DNA of 64,000 bases, from the NCBI RefSeq assembly GCF_014192155.1, contig NZ_JACHXO010000001.1, positions 1,018,069-1,082,068 on the forward strand, in the 5' to 3' direction. The notes below the pieces were generated by a model that did no database searches, was not told the origin of the DNA, and worked only from the letters and a program-made list of their open reading frames with translations. Made by a program: the position numbers and the translations under genes. This DNA is from Roseateles terrae. Its GTDB lineage: Bacteria; Pseudomonadota; Gammaproteobacteria; Burkholderiales; Burkholderiaceae_C. Below, in pieces: positions 35,251 to 43,662 of this stretch (position 1 is its first letter; each line of letters starts with the position of its first letter).

Positions 35251-36459
35251 ATGACCTGGACGATCCATCCCCTGCCCACCGCCGACGCCTTTGGCGCGCA
35301 TGCCGCCGCCTGGGACGGGCTGCTGGCCCGCTTGGCGCCTGCCAGCGCTGGCGGAACCGCACCGACGCACCCCGCTGCGACGGAAGGGACTTCCTCGTCC
35401 CTCCGCCTTGGCGGTCTGCCGTTCCTGGAGAGCGCTTTCCTTCAACCCTTGCTTGCCGCCTTCGGCACCGGCCACGAACTGCTGGCGCTTCGCGGTCCTG
35501 TCCAGGCCCCGACCGCGGCGGCCCTGCTGACCAAGGGCGGTCGCGGTCAGTGGACCACCTTCCAGCCTTCGCAACTGCCGCTGGGCGCCTGGCTCAGCGA
35601 GAGCGGCGCGGCCCTGGAGCCGCTGGCCGCCGAACTGGCACGCGCCCTGCCCGGCCTGACGCTCGCCGTGGGCCTCACCCAGCTCGACAGCCTCTACCAC
35701 CCTCGCCCCGCTGACACGGCGCGATGGCGCGGCCAGGACTACATCGACACCGCCTGGGTCGACATCGACGGCCCCTTCGAGGCGTACTGGGAAGCCCGCG
35801 GCAAAAACCTGCGGCAGAACATCCGCAAGCAGCAGAAGAAGCTGGAAGCCTCCGGCATTCAGACGCGCCTGGAATGCCTCACCCACCCGGACGACGTCGC
35901 CCCGGCCCTCGCCCATTACGGCCGCCTGGAGGCCAGCGGCTGGAAGGGCAATGAAGGCACGGCCATTGCGCCCGGCCATCCGCAATATGCGTTCTACCTC
36001 CGGATGCTGCAGAACTTCTGCCGCCTGGGCCGCGCCCGCCTCTATCAGTACCGCTTCAACGACGAAGTGGTCGCGATGGACCTGTGCATCCTCGGCGGCG
36101 ATTGCATCGTCATCCTGAAGACCGCCTACGACGAAGCCCACAAGGCGGTGTCGCCCTCCACCCTGATGCGACAGCAGCAGTTCGAGGAGATGTTCAGCGA
36201 GGCGGCTGCCGGCGGGCCGGTGCGGCGCATCGAGTTCTACGGCAAGGTCATGGAATGGCACACCCGCTGGACCGCTGAAGCGCGCTCCGTCTATCACGGC
36301 ACCTGCTACCGCTGGGGCTGGGTACAGTCCCTGCATCGGGCCCTCTCGGCGCGACGCGAGGCCGCCGCCGATGCGTCTCCGCCGGCCCCAGCCACTCCCG
36401 CGCCCGCGGCATCGGTGTCCGCCACACCCCCCACCACCACGGAAGCCTCGCCTTCATGA
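35251..36459 (+). CDS. GNAT-fold acyltransferase, FemAB/CelD-like
   Basis: A 402-residue protein with the tandem GNAT arrangement of the CelD/BcsL and FemAB group. The family part is FEAYWEARGKNLRQNIRKQQ, LEASGWKGNEGTAI and the C-terminal MDLCILGGDCIVILKTAYDE followed by EFYGKVMEWHTRW. Relatives are frequent in exosortase/EPS clusters and are thought to attach acyl or aminoacyl groups to polysaccharide or peptide. This makes it the best candidate to transfer the group loaded on the ACP. The N-terminal 90 residues are Ala/Thr/Ser-rich and less conserved. The start is ATG 35251; TTG at 35236, overlapping the previous stop, is possible. It ends in an Ala/Pro/Thr tail overlapping the flippase start. 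Confidence 0.82.
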   Translation: MTWTIHPLPTADAFGAHAAAWDGLLARLAPASAGGTAPTHPAATEGTSSSLRLGGLPFLESAFLQPLLAAFGTGHELLALRGPVQAPTAAALLTKGGRGQWTTFQPSQLPLGAWLSESGAALEPLAAELARALPGLTLAVGLTQLDSLYHPRPADTARWRGQDYIDTAWVDIDGPFEAYWEARGKNLRQNIRKQQKKLEASGIQTRLECLTHPDDVAPALAHYGRLEASGWKGNEGTAIAPGHPQYAFYLRMLQNFCRLGRARLYQYRFNDEVVAMDLCILGGDCIVILKTAYDEAHKAVSPSTLMRQQQFEEMFSEAAAGGPVRRIEFYGKVMEWHTRWTAEARSVYHGTCYRWGWVQSLHRALSARREAAADASPPAPATPAPAASVSATPPTTTEASPS

Positions 36460-37907
36460 CGCAAGGATCTGTCCGTGGCGCGCTGGCCTGGTCGTTCGCC
36501 GAGCGCTATCTGAGTCTCCTGATCACCGTGCCCACCACGATGATCCTGGCCCGCCTGCTCACCCCGACGCAGGTGGGCGTGTATTCGCTGTGCGCGGTGG
36601 TGACCAACCTCGCCTCCATCCTGCGGGATTTCGGCGTCTCCGAATACTTGATTCAGGAGCGCGAGCTGGACCGCGAGAAGCTGCGCAGCGCCTTCACCAT
36701 CACGCTGATGATGGCCTGGGGCCTGGCGCTGACCATCTTCCTGGGACGACACCTGTTGGCGGACTACTACCGGGAGCCCCTGCTGGCCGACCTGCTGTTG
36801 GTGCTGTGCCTGAATTTCGTGATGCTGCCGCTGGCGTCGCCGTCCTTCGCCCTCCTCAACCGCGAGATGGCATTCCATACGGTCTGTGTGGTGCAGGTCG
36901 CCGCAAATCTCGCCAATGCGGCCACCAGCATCGGCCTGGCCTGGCATGGCTACGGCGCATTGAGCCTGGCCTGGGGCCCGGTCGCCGGCATCGCCATGCA
37001 GGTGATCATTCTGGTGTGGCTGCGACCGCGTGAGGCGCTGCTGTGGCCGCGGCTCCGGGGCGCCGGGCGCCAGCTGCGCTTCGGTGCGATGTTCACCGCT
37101 TCCCGGCTGGTCGAGTCCGGCTCGCGCAACGGGCATGAGCTGATCATCGGGAAGCAGTTCGGCTTCACCTCGCTGGGTCTGTTCAGCCGGGCCACCGGAT
37201 TGATCGACCTGCTGGCCACCACCGTCAGCTCCGCCGTGCTGCGGGTGGCGACCCCCGCCTTCGCGGCCGACCACCGCGCCGGTCACAGCCTGATCGGCCC
37301 CTACGCCAAAGGCACCGCCATCTACAGCGGCGTGGCCTGGCCGTTCTTCGGTGGCGTGGCCCTGCTCTCGCGCGACGTGCTGGCCCTGCTGTTCGGTCAG
37401 CAATGGGTCGATGCGGCCCCGCTGGCCACCCTGCTGGCGATCTCGGCCATGCCCTACGCCCTGACCGTGCTGGCGCCCAATGCGCTGGCGGCGACGGGTC
37501 ATGTGAAGCGCCGCCTGACGGTGGCGCTCTGGTATGGGCCGCTGCATCTGATCTGCGTGCTGGTGGCGTCCTTCTGGAGCCTCAAGGCGGTGGCGGCAGT
37601 GTTCCTGATCGGCAACCTGGTGCAGACCAGCCTGTACACCCACCATCTCACCACCGTGCTGCAGGCCACGCCGCGGCAGCTGTTCGGCCCCAGCTGGGCG
37701 AGCGCCAAGCTGGCGGTGGGCTGCTGCACCGGTCTGGCCCTGGCGGAGCTGGCCTGCATGGAGTGGAGCCTGCCCTTGCTGCCGCGCCTGCTGGTGTGCA
37801 TCGTGGCCGGTACCGCGTCCTGGATCGCCTGCGCCCTGTGGCTGGATCACCCGGTGATGGGTGAACTGCGCCGGGCGCTGAGTCACTTGCGGAGTCGCCA
37901 TGCCTGA
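36456..37907 (+). CDS. polysaccharide flippase (Wzx/MOP superfamily)
   Basis: A 483-residue polytopic membrane protein with about 14 hydrophobic segments. Typical features are ALAWSFAERYLSLLITVPTT at the start, ARLLTPTQVGVYSLCAVVTN, FGVSEYLIQERELDREKLRS, and the two-bundle layout of MATE/PST exporters. It should flip the undecaprenyl-linked repeat unit across the inner membrane, which implies a Wzy-type polymerase elsewhere. It overlaps both neighbours (4 bp with the GNAT gene, 8 bp with the Kdo-transferase-like gene), consistent with one operon. Confidence 0.9.
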   Translation: MTQGSVRGALAWSFAERYLSLLITVPTTMILARLLTPTQVGVYSLCAVVTNLASILRDFGVSEYLIQERELDREKLRSAFTITLMMAWGLALTIFLGRHLLADYYREPLLADLLLVLCLNFVMLPLASPSFALLNREMAFHTVCVVQVAANLANAATSIGLAWHGYGALSLAWGPVAGIAMQVIILVWLRPREALLWPRLRGAGRQLRFGAMFTASRLVESGSRNGHELIIGKQFGFTSLGLFSRATGLIDLLATTVSSAVLRVATPAFAADHRAGHSLIGPYAKGTAIYSGVAWPFFGGVALLSRDVLALLFGQQWVDAAPLATLLAISAMPYALTVLAPNALAATGHVKRRLTVALWYGPLHLICVLVASFWSLKAVAAVFLIGNLVQTSLYTHHLTTVLQATPRQLFGPSWASAKLAVGCCTGLALAELACMEWSLPLLPRLLVCIVAGTASWIACALWLDHPVMGELRRALSHLRSRHA

Positions 37908-39315
37908 GCTTCTCACCAACCGTGCGCCCACCCTGGCCCGCCCCGCGCCGTCACGCCGCCGGGCGGGCATTGGCGAAGCGCTGCGATGGTCCGCCTTCCG
38001 TGCTCTGGAGCGGCTGAGCGACTGGCGCGGCAACAACACGCAGGGCGTGTTCGCTCTGTCCGATCCGCAGGCGCGCGGGCCCGCGATGTGGCTCTACATC
38101 ACCACCATCGGCGAGCTCAATGCGGTGGCGCCGATGCTGGAGTGGCTGGTGACCCAGCGGCCGGATCTGCGGCCGGTGCTGATCACCGAACATGCGCATT
38201 ACCAGGACGCCTATCTGGCACGCCTGCCCCACGCAGTGGTCTGCCTGACGCGCGGCCACAGTCTGGATGCCCAGAAGCTTGCTGAGCAGTTGCCGCCGCA
38301 GGTGCTGGCGCTGGCGGAAATTCCGTGTCTGCCGTCCGATGCGCCCTGCCGGTTTTCCTACGCATTCCTGCGGCAGGCGCGCCGGCACGGAGCGGCCACG
38401 CTGCTGCTCAATGGCTGGCTTTATCACTACGAGCCGCCGGCGCGGCTGGATCAGATCGAGCGTCAACTGCTGGAGCGGGACTTCCTGCGCTCGCTGGATG
38501 TGCTGTGTGTGCAGGACGATGCCACCGCGAAGACCCTCGCGGATCGCGGGGCCGATCCACAGCGGCTGGTCGTCACCGGCAACATGAAATTCGATGCCAT
38601 GCAGCGTCCGCACTGGCAGGTGTCACAGGCGCGCAGCCCCGGCCTGCTGGGGGCGCTGCTCGCGGCCCGCCGTCCGACGGTGGTGGGCGGTTGCGTCACC
38701 GAGCTGCCGGAACAGCAGGCGGTGCTGGGCGCCTTCCAGCGGCTGCGGCGGGACCATCCCGAGGCGCTGCTGATCCTGGCACCGCGGCATCCAGAGAACA
38801 AGGAACGTCTGCAGGCGCTGCTGGCCCAGATCGAAGCCGCCGGTTTACGCTGGGTGCGGCGCTCGGCCGTGCCCGATGCGCCGCTGCCGGAGGCAGTGAA
38901 CTGCCTGGTGCTCGACACCGTTGGCGAACTGCGCGACTTCTACGCCGCGGCCAGCGTGGCCCATGTGGGCGTGGACCACAACGTGCTCGAGCCCCTGGGA
39001 CTGGGCAAGCCGCTCACCATCCAGGAAGGCTGGAACACAACCTACCCGTCGTATCCGGTGTACCGCCTGCTGCGCGACCAGGGCGTGCTGCACAGCTGCG
39101 CCGATGAAGCGGCGCTGCATGCCTATTGGCGCTCGGCCCTTGAAGGTGCCGCGTCGGTGCAGGAGGATCTGCGTCGAACTGAAGAGGTGCTGTCGCACCT
39201 GCGGGGGTCGGTGCTGCGCCATCAGCAGGCGTGTCTCGCGTGGATGGGCGCGGAAGGCACCACGCGTCGCCCGGAACACGCCGCTGGGGCAGCCGGAACA
39301 GCCAAGACCCGCTGA
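37900..39315 (+). CDS. 3-deoxy-D-manno-octulosonic acid transferase-like glycosyltransferase
   Basis: A 471-residue protein related to WaaA/KdtA, which adds Kdo to lipid A from CMP-Kdo. The N-terminal domain has the reordered family segments MWLYITTIGELNAVAPMLEW and GAATLLLNGWLYHYEP; the C-terminal donor domain has VTGNMKFDAMQ, VVGGCVTELPEQQAVL, LILAPRHPENKERL and a final HNVLEPLGLGKPLTIQ. The usual N-terminal membrane anchor of housekeeping WaaA is not obvious. Its position in the EPS operon suggests a paralogue adding Kdo or a related ulosonic acid to the polysaccharide; it could also be the cell's only WaaA. Confidence 0.82.
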   Translation: MPELLTNRAPTLARPAPSRRRAGIGEALRWSAFRALERLSDWRGNNTQGVFALSDPQARGPAMWLYITTIGELNAVAPMLEWLVTQRPDLRPVLITEHAHYQDAYLARLPHAVVCLTRGHSLDAQKLAEQLPPQVLALAEIPCLPSDAPCRFSYAFLRQARRHGAATLLLNGWLYHYEPPARLDQIERQLLERDFLRSLDVLCVQDDATAKTLADRGADPQRLVVTGNMKFDAMQRPHWQVSQARSPGLLGALLAARRPTVVGGCVTELPEQQAVLGAFQRLRRDHPEALLILAPRHPENKERLQALLAQIEAAGLRWVRRSAVPDAPLPEAVNCLVLDTVGELRDFYAAASVAHVGVDHNVLEPLGLGKPLTIQEGWNTTYPSYPVYRLLRDQGVLHSCADEAALHAYWRSALEGAASVQEDLRRTEEVLSHLRGSVLRHQQACLAWMGAEGTTRRPEHAAGAAGTAKTR

Positions 39316-39331
39316 GATCGGCCGAGACGGG

Positions 39332-40642
39332 TCAGCGCGCTGCAGCCCTGGCCCGCGCCAGGGCCTCGCGCGTGGCTGCCAGGTAGGCGTGCCCGTCGCG
39401 CAGATCGGGCTCCAGGTGATTGCCTTCCGCCCATTCGTTCCAGGCATTGATGAATACCACCTGACGCCCGGCCGGCTGGTGCGTGCGTGTCCACGCCAGC
39501 GCCGACTCCAGCCAGCGCTGGTAGGCCTGCGGCGTGTTGTTCATCAGCACCGTGGCGCCTTGCGGCCGCCGGGCGGTGTTGTCAAACCCGGGGCTCACAC
39601 AGCGCATGAAGGGATACGTCGGCGTCGGCTTGGCCAGCACCCGGTCCACCATCCGCTGGTAGTCGTAGAAGTTGTGCTGTCCGTATGCCTTGGGCAGCAG
39701 GCCAAGCTGCATCGCCAGCCTGGACTTCCAGCCGGTGAAGTGCCGGCCGCCCAGTTGACGCCAGTCCGGTGCAAATTCGATCGAGAGGTCCAGGCCCACG
39801 TCGCGGATGTCGCTGCCGGACCCGGCACCGCTCCATTCGAACTGCGCCAGCATCAGCTCCCCCACCCCTTCACGGCGTGCGATCTCGCGCCAGCGGCCGA
39901 AGGTCGTCTGCGGATCCGGCAGGTGGTCCGCCTTGTAGACGATGAACAGCGGCTTGCCGTTGATGCGGATGTAGCGCGGATCCCGGAAATGCGGCAGCAG
40001 CGTGCGCAGATGGGCTTCGTCATCTTCGGCGCTGTAGTGCTGCGCCATGAGCACTTCACGGTCGCGGCCGTTCCAGGCGCGGGTCCAGTTTTCATTGGCC
40101 CAGGCGAGGCAATACGGGAAGTCGGGGTCGCCGCTCGCGCGGATCGCTTCCACCGGCTGCTCCAGCAGGCGTCGGCCGTTGAACCAGTAGTGGTAGTAGC
40201 AGAAGCCGCCGATGCCGTACTGACGCGCCAGCGCGGCCTGCGCTGCCCGGGCCTGCGGCAGGCGCAGATCATAAAAGCCCAGGTCCGCGGGCAACTGCGG
40301 CTGGTGGTGACCCTTGTAGAGCGGGCGTGCCTTGGCCACGTTCCGCCATTCCGTGAAGCCGGTGCCCCACCAGGCGTCGTTCTCCGGAATCGGGTGGAAC
40401 TGCGGCAGGACGATGGAAATCAGCAGCGGGTCCTGTGCGGAAGAAGAAGGTGTCGTGTTGGCGACGGGGTCGGCGATCGCGTTGGGGATCGCAACGGGTG
40501 CAGAGCCCGCCGTAGGGCCGGATGTGACGCCTTCTGTGACGCCGGATGGAGCACCCAATGGAGCATCCAATGGAGTGCTCATTGGAGCGCCGGGGGTTGG
40601 GCGGGGTGTGGCGTCAGCTGACGCGCCGGATGCCGTTTTCAT
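39332..40642 (-). CDS. WbsX-like / GH99-like domain glycan biosynthesis protein
   Basis: A 436-residue protein. After an N-terminal region of about 70 Pro/Ala/Thr-rich residues the WbsX-type domain begins: SIVLPQFHPIPENDAWWGTG, FTEWRNVAKARPLYKGHHQP, GFCYYHYWFNGRRLLE, CLAWANENWTRAWNG, and at the end VFINAWNEWAEGNHLEPD. Proteins with this fold occur in O-antigen and rhamnan loci, joined to or beside glycosyltransferases; their precise reaction is not established. The start ATG at 40642 overlaps the stop of the upstream glycosyltransferase as ATGA; a longer frame to 40675 is less likely. Part of the N-terminal region is encoded by four degenerate 12-bp repeats. Confidence 0.85.
   Translation of the reverse strand: MKTASGASADATPRPTPGAPMSTPLDAPLGAPSGVTEGVTSGPTAGSAPVAIPNAIADPVANTTPSSSAQDPLLISIVLPQFHPIPENDAWWGTGFTEWRNVAKARPLYKGHHQPQLPADLGFYDLRLPQARAAQAALARQYGIGGFCYYHYWFNGRRLLEQPVEAIRASGDPDFPYCLAWANENWTRAWNGRDREVLMAQHYSAEDDEAHLRTLLPHFRDPRYIRINGKPLFIVYKADHLPDPQTTFGRWREIARREGVGELMLAQFEWSGAGSGSDIRDVGLDLSIEFAPDWRQLGGRHFTGWKSRLAMQLGLLPKAYGQHNFYDYQRMVDRVLAKPTPTYPFMRCVSPGFDNTARRPQGATVLMNNTPQAYQRWLESALAWTRTHQPAGRQVVFINAWNEWAEGNHLEPDLRDGHAYLAATREALARARAAAR
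40545..40592 (-). repeat. four degenerate 12-bp tandem repeats in the WbsX-like gene
   Basis: On the plus strand four units of the form (g/a)(a/t)tggagcacc(c/g) run head to tail at 40545, 40557, 40569 and 40581. On the coding strand they give four-residue units GAPM, STPL, DAPL, GAPS in the disordered N-terminal part. Confidence 0.75.
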
Positions 40643-41730
40643 TGCATCTGGATCCGTGTGAGCAGGTCGAGCCATTGCCGCGCAATGGCCGAGGTGGAGT
40701 AGTCCCGCGCAATCGCGGGCATGGCGGCGCTGGCACGGGCGGCCAGCGGCCGGGGGTCATGCACATGCCGTGCCAGTTGCTCCCAGTCGTCCATGGCGCA
40801 GTAGTCGCGCCAGGGCAGATAGTCGGGCAACGGGTCCGTCATCACCGGCACGCCCTGCGCCAAAGCCAGCAGCATGCGGTTGTTGCTTTTCGCGACGGTG
40901 AAAGCCGTCAGCCGCGCTGGCAGCAGCACCAGATCGTGCTCCCCCATCAAGCGCAGGAAGTGCAGCCGGTCCCAGGGGCGATAGCGGTGCTCGAAGGTGG
41001 CCGGGGCCAGCACCTCCCGGTAGCGCTGCTCGGAGTTGCTCACCACCGTCAGCCGCAGCGGCTGGTCCTTCGCCACGGCATTGAGCATGGGCAGGATGCG
41101 GTCCAGTTCCGACATGCCGCCCGCCGCGTAGGCGCTGCCATGGTTGCCGAACCACAGCAGCTGGCGCGCCTGGCGCCGTGCATGGCGGTGCTCCCGCAGC
41201 TCCTGGGCCGCGCGCCAGTGACCGGACCAGCGGCCGGGATGGTGGCGTCGCCACCAGGACTCATAAGTGCTCAGCGCATCGGGCGTTTCGACCGGGTCGC
41301 CCACCACATGCACCGGCGTCCCGGGCGGCAGCTCGGCCTGCAACAGCGGCTGCAGTCCGGGCGAAGACACGGTGAAGGCCTTGAACAGCGGCAGCGCCTC
41401 GCGGTAGGCCTGCAGCAACAGCGCGCGGGCGGCATCGCCGGATTCGTTCAGGAAATAGTTGTCGAAGCTGTCGAGCACCAGCACGGCGCCCGCATCCCGG
41501 GCCTGCTGCAGCACCGTGGTGCGGCTGCGCAAGCCTTCGGGGGTACCAGCATCCAGCAGCCATTTGGCCTGCACCACCACCACGCCCTCGCGCGGCAGCG
41601 GTTGCCCGTCCTGCAACAGGCGCGAGCGCACCCCTTGCCGGGCCAGCGCGCCTTGCGGCATCAGGCAGCGCAGACGGACCCCGGCATAGGCCGGGTTCCA
41701 GGCATGGGGCAACCAATGGACCTGCAACAC
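40639..41730 (-). CDS. glycosyltransferase of the polysaccharide locus
   Basis: A 363-residue GT-B-like protein. The N-terminus MLQVHWLPHAWNPAYAGVRL and VVVVQAKWLLDAGTPEG form a degenerate acceptor domain; the C-terminal half has LLWFGNHGSAYAAGGMSELD, LTVVSNSEQRYREVL, and FTVAKSNNRMLLALAQGVPV, which resembles the donor-binding segment. It forms a two-gene minus-strand unit with the WbsX-like gene (ATGA overlap), set against the plus-strand operon. No sugar specificity can be given. Confidence 0.78.
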   Translation of the reverse strand: MLQVHWLPHAWNPAYAGVRLRCLMPQGALARQGVRSRLLQDGQPLPREGVVVVQAKWLLDAGTPEGLRSRTTVLQQARDAGAVLVLDSFDNYFLNESGDAARALLLQAYREALPLFKAFTVSSPGLQPLLQAELPPGTPVHVVGDPVETPDALSTYESWWRRHHPGRWSGHWRAAQELREHRHARRQARQLLWFGNHGSAYAAGGMSELDRILPMLNAVAKDQPLRLTVVSNSEQRYREVLAPATFEHRYRPWDRLHFLRLMGEHDLVLLPARLTAFTVAKSNNRMLLALAQGVPVMTDPLPDYLPWRDYCAMDDWEQLARHVHDPRPLAARASAAMPAIARDYSTSAIARQWLDLLTRIQMQ

Positions 41731-41899
41731 TCACTCCGGGCGCCTGACTGCGGCGCGAAAACCCGCGATTGTGGGCCCGCCCCCGCCCTGATTGAGGGGA
41801 ATGCCCCCCTTCGCAGGCCCCCAAGATGGGTGGAATGAACCGCTTTGCGGGACGTCCCGGCCGGGGCACGCTGATAATCGCCGCGCACTTGGGAGGCCC

Positions 41900-43633
41900 A
41901 TGTCAGTTCGCGACACCTTTTTCTGTAGCGGTCAGCCGCGTTTTCCAGCGTCCGTCACTGGCGCGGTGGATGCCCTGGCCGCGCCGGGATCGTCCGGCGC
42001 AGGGGCTGCGGACCGATCGGCGTCACTGGCCCGGCCGTGGCAGGCGCTGCTGATGCAATCGGATCCGGTGCAGGGGCTGGCGCAGGTGGGTGGACGTTTC
42101 TCGGTGGCCTGGCGTCAGGCGGAAGGCCGCACCATGCTGGCCACCGACCGGTTCGGCATCGAGCCGCTCTGCTATCGCGTGGTCGGTCAGCAGCTGCACT
42201 TCGCGACCCGGGCGGATGCGCTGGCCGAAGTGCCGGACGAGCACGGCGGCACCTCGGTGGCCGACCTCGACCCTCAGGCGCTGTTCGACTATCTCTACTT
42301 CCACGTCATCCCGGCGCCACGCACCATCTTCCGGGATGTCTACCGCCTGCCGCCGGGCCATGTGGCGATCTTCGAGCGCGGTCAGCTGCGGATCCAGCCC
42401 TACTGGGTGCCGACCTTCCACCCCGAGCCGGTGAAGGACCTGCCGGCGCTGAAGCAGGAGTTTCTCGGGCTGCTGGAAGGCGCCGTTCGCCGGCAACTGG
42501 ACGGCACCGATGCGGCCTGTTTCCTGAGCGGCGGCACGGACAGCTCGACGGTGGCGGGCATGATCAGCCGGGTCGCGGGTCGTCCGGCGGACACCTATTC
42601 GATCGGCTTCGAGGCCGAGGGCTACGACGAGATGGCCTTTGCGCGCATTGCCGCCAAGCATTTCGGCTGCCGCCATCACGAGTATTACGTGACGCCGCGG
42701 GACCTGGTGGACGGCATCGCCCAGGTGGCCACCCATTACGACCAGCCGTTTGGCAACAGCTCCGCGTTGCCAGCGTACTACTGCGCCCGGGTGGCGCATG
42801 AAGACGGCGTGCTTCGACTGCTGGCCGGGGACGGCGGCGACGAGCTGTTTGGCGGCAACACCCGGTACGCCAAGCAGACGGTGTTCAGCTGGTATGACCA
42901 GATTCCGGGGCCGCTGCGCAGCGGGCTTCTGCAGCCGTTGCTGGGCTCGCCCCTGGGGCGACTGCCGCTGTTGAAGAAAGGCGCCAGTTATGTGGACCAG
43001 GCGCGGGTGCCGATGCCGGACCGGCTGCAGAGCTACAACCTGCTGACGCGCCTGGGGCAATCGCAGGTACTGGAGCGAGAGTTCCTGGCACGGGTGGATC
43101 CGCTGGCGCCACAGAAGCAGCAGCGGGAAGTGTGGGCGACCACGCAGGGCGCGCATCTGGTGGACCGGATGCTGGCCTTTGACTGGCGCTACACGCTGGC
43201 CGATACCGACCTGCCCAAGGTAGTGGGCACCACGGGCCTGGCCGGCATGCAGGTGGGTTTCCCCATGCTGGATGATGGGCTGCTGGCCTTTGCCCAGCGG
43301 CTGCCGCCCTCGTTCAAGCTCAAGGGCCTGCAACTGCGCTGGTTCTTCAAGGACGCGCTCAAGGGCTTCCTGCCGGACGAGATCATCACCAAGAAGAAGC
43401 AGGGGTTCGGCCTGCCGTTCGGGGTGTGGGCCACGCGGGACGAAGGTCTGGCCGCCCTGGCGGCAGATTCACTGGGCAGCCTGGCGGCCCGCAACATCGT
43501 CCGCCCGGACTTCATTGACAGCCTGCTCAAGCATCGCCTGCGGGAGCACCCGGGCTACTACGGCGAAATGGTCTGGATCCTGATCATGCTGGAGCAGTGG
43601 CTCCGCGGCCATCGCCCCAATTACAGGCTATGA
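41900..43633 (+). CDS. asparagine synthetase homologue lacking the glutaminase cysteine
   Basis: A 577-residue member of the class B asparagine synthetase family. The C-terminal ATP-pyrophosphatase domain is intact: FLSGGTDSSTVAGMISRVAG (PP-loop), YSIGFEAEGYDEMAFA, LLAGDGGDELFGGNTRY and the lysine-bearing KKKQGFGLPFGVWATR. The N-terminal Ntn half is shortened: the protein starts MSVRDTFFC, with no Cys at position 2, and the glutamine-site segments are absent, although FLATDRFGI-like sequence (MLATDRFGIEPLCYRV) remains. It should activate a carboxylate with ATP but not use glutamine; an amine or ammonia would be the nucleophile. The start follows a strong GGGAGG site. It is divergent from the glycosyltransferase at 41730. 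Confidence 0.87.
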   Translation: MSVRDTFFCSGQPRFPASVTGAVDALAAPGSSGAGAADRSASLARPWQALLMQSDPVQGLAQVGGRFSVAWRQAEGRTMLATDRFGIEPLCYRVVGQQLHFATRADALAEVPDEHGGTSVADLDPQALFDYLYFHVIPAPRTIFRDVYRLPPGHVAIFERGQLRIQPYWVPTFHPEPVKDLPALKQEFLGLLEGAVRRQLDGTDAACFLSGGTDSSTVAGMISRVAGRPADTYSIGFEAEGYDEMAFARIAAKHFGCRHHEYYVTPRDLVDGIAQVATHYDQPFGNSSALPAYYCARVAHEDGVLRLLAGDGGDELFGGNTRYAKQTVFSWYDQIPGPLRSGLLQPLLGSPLGRLPLLKKGASYVDQARVPMPDRLQSYNLLTRLGQSQVLEREFLARVDPLAPQKQQREVWATTQGAHLVDRMLAFDWRYTLADTDLPKVVGTTGLAGMQVGFPMLDDGLLAFAQRLPPSFKLKGLQLRWFFKDALKGFLPDEIITKKKQGFGLPFGVWATRDEGLAALAADSLGSLAARNIVRPDFIDSLLKHRLREHPGYYGEMVWILIMLEQWLRGHRPNYRL

Positions 43634-43662
43634 ACCTGGCCCCCCAGTCGCTTCGCTCCTGC

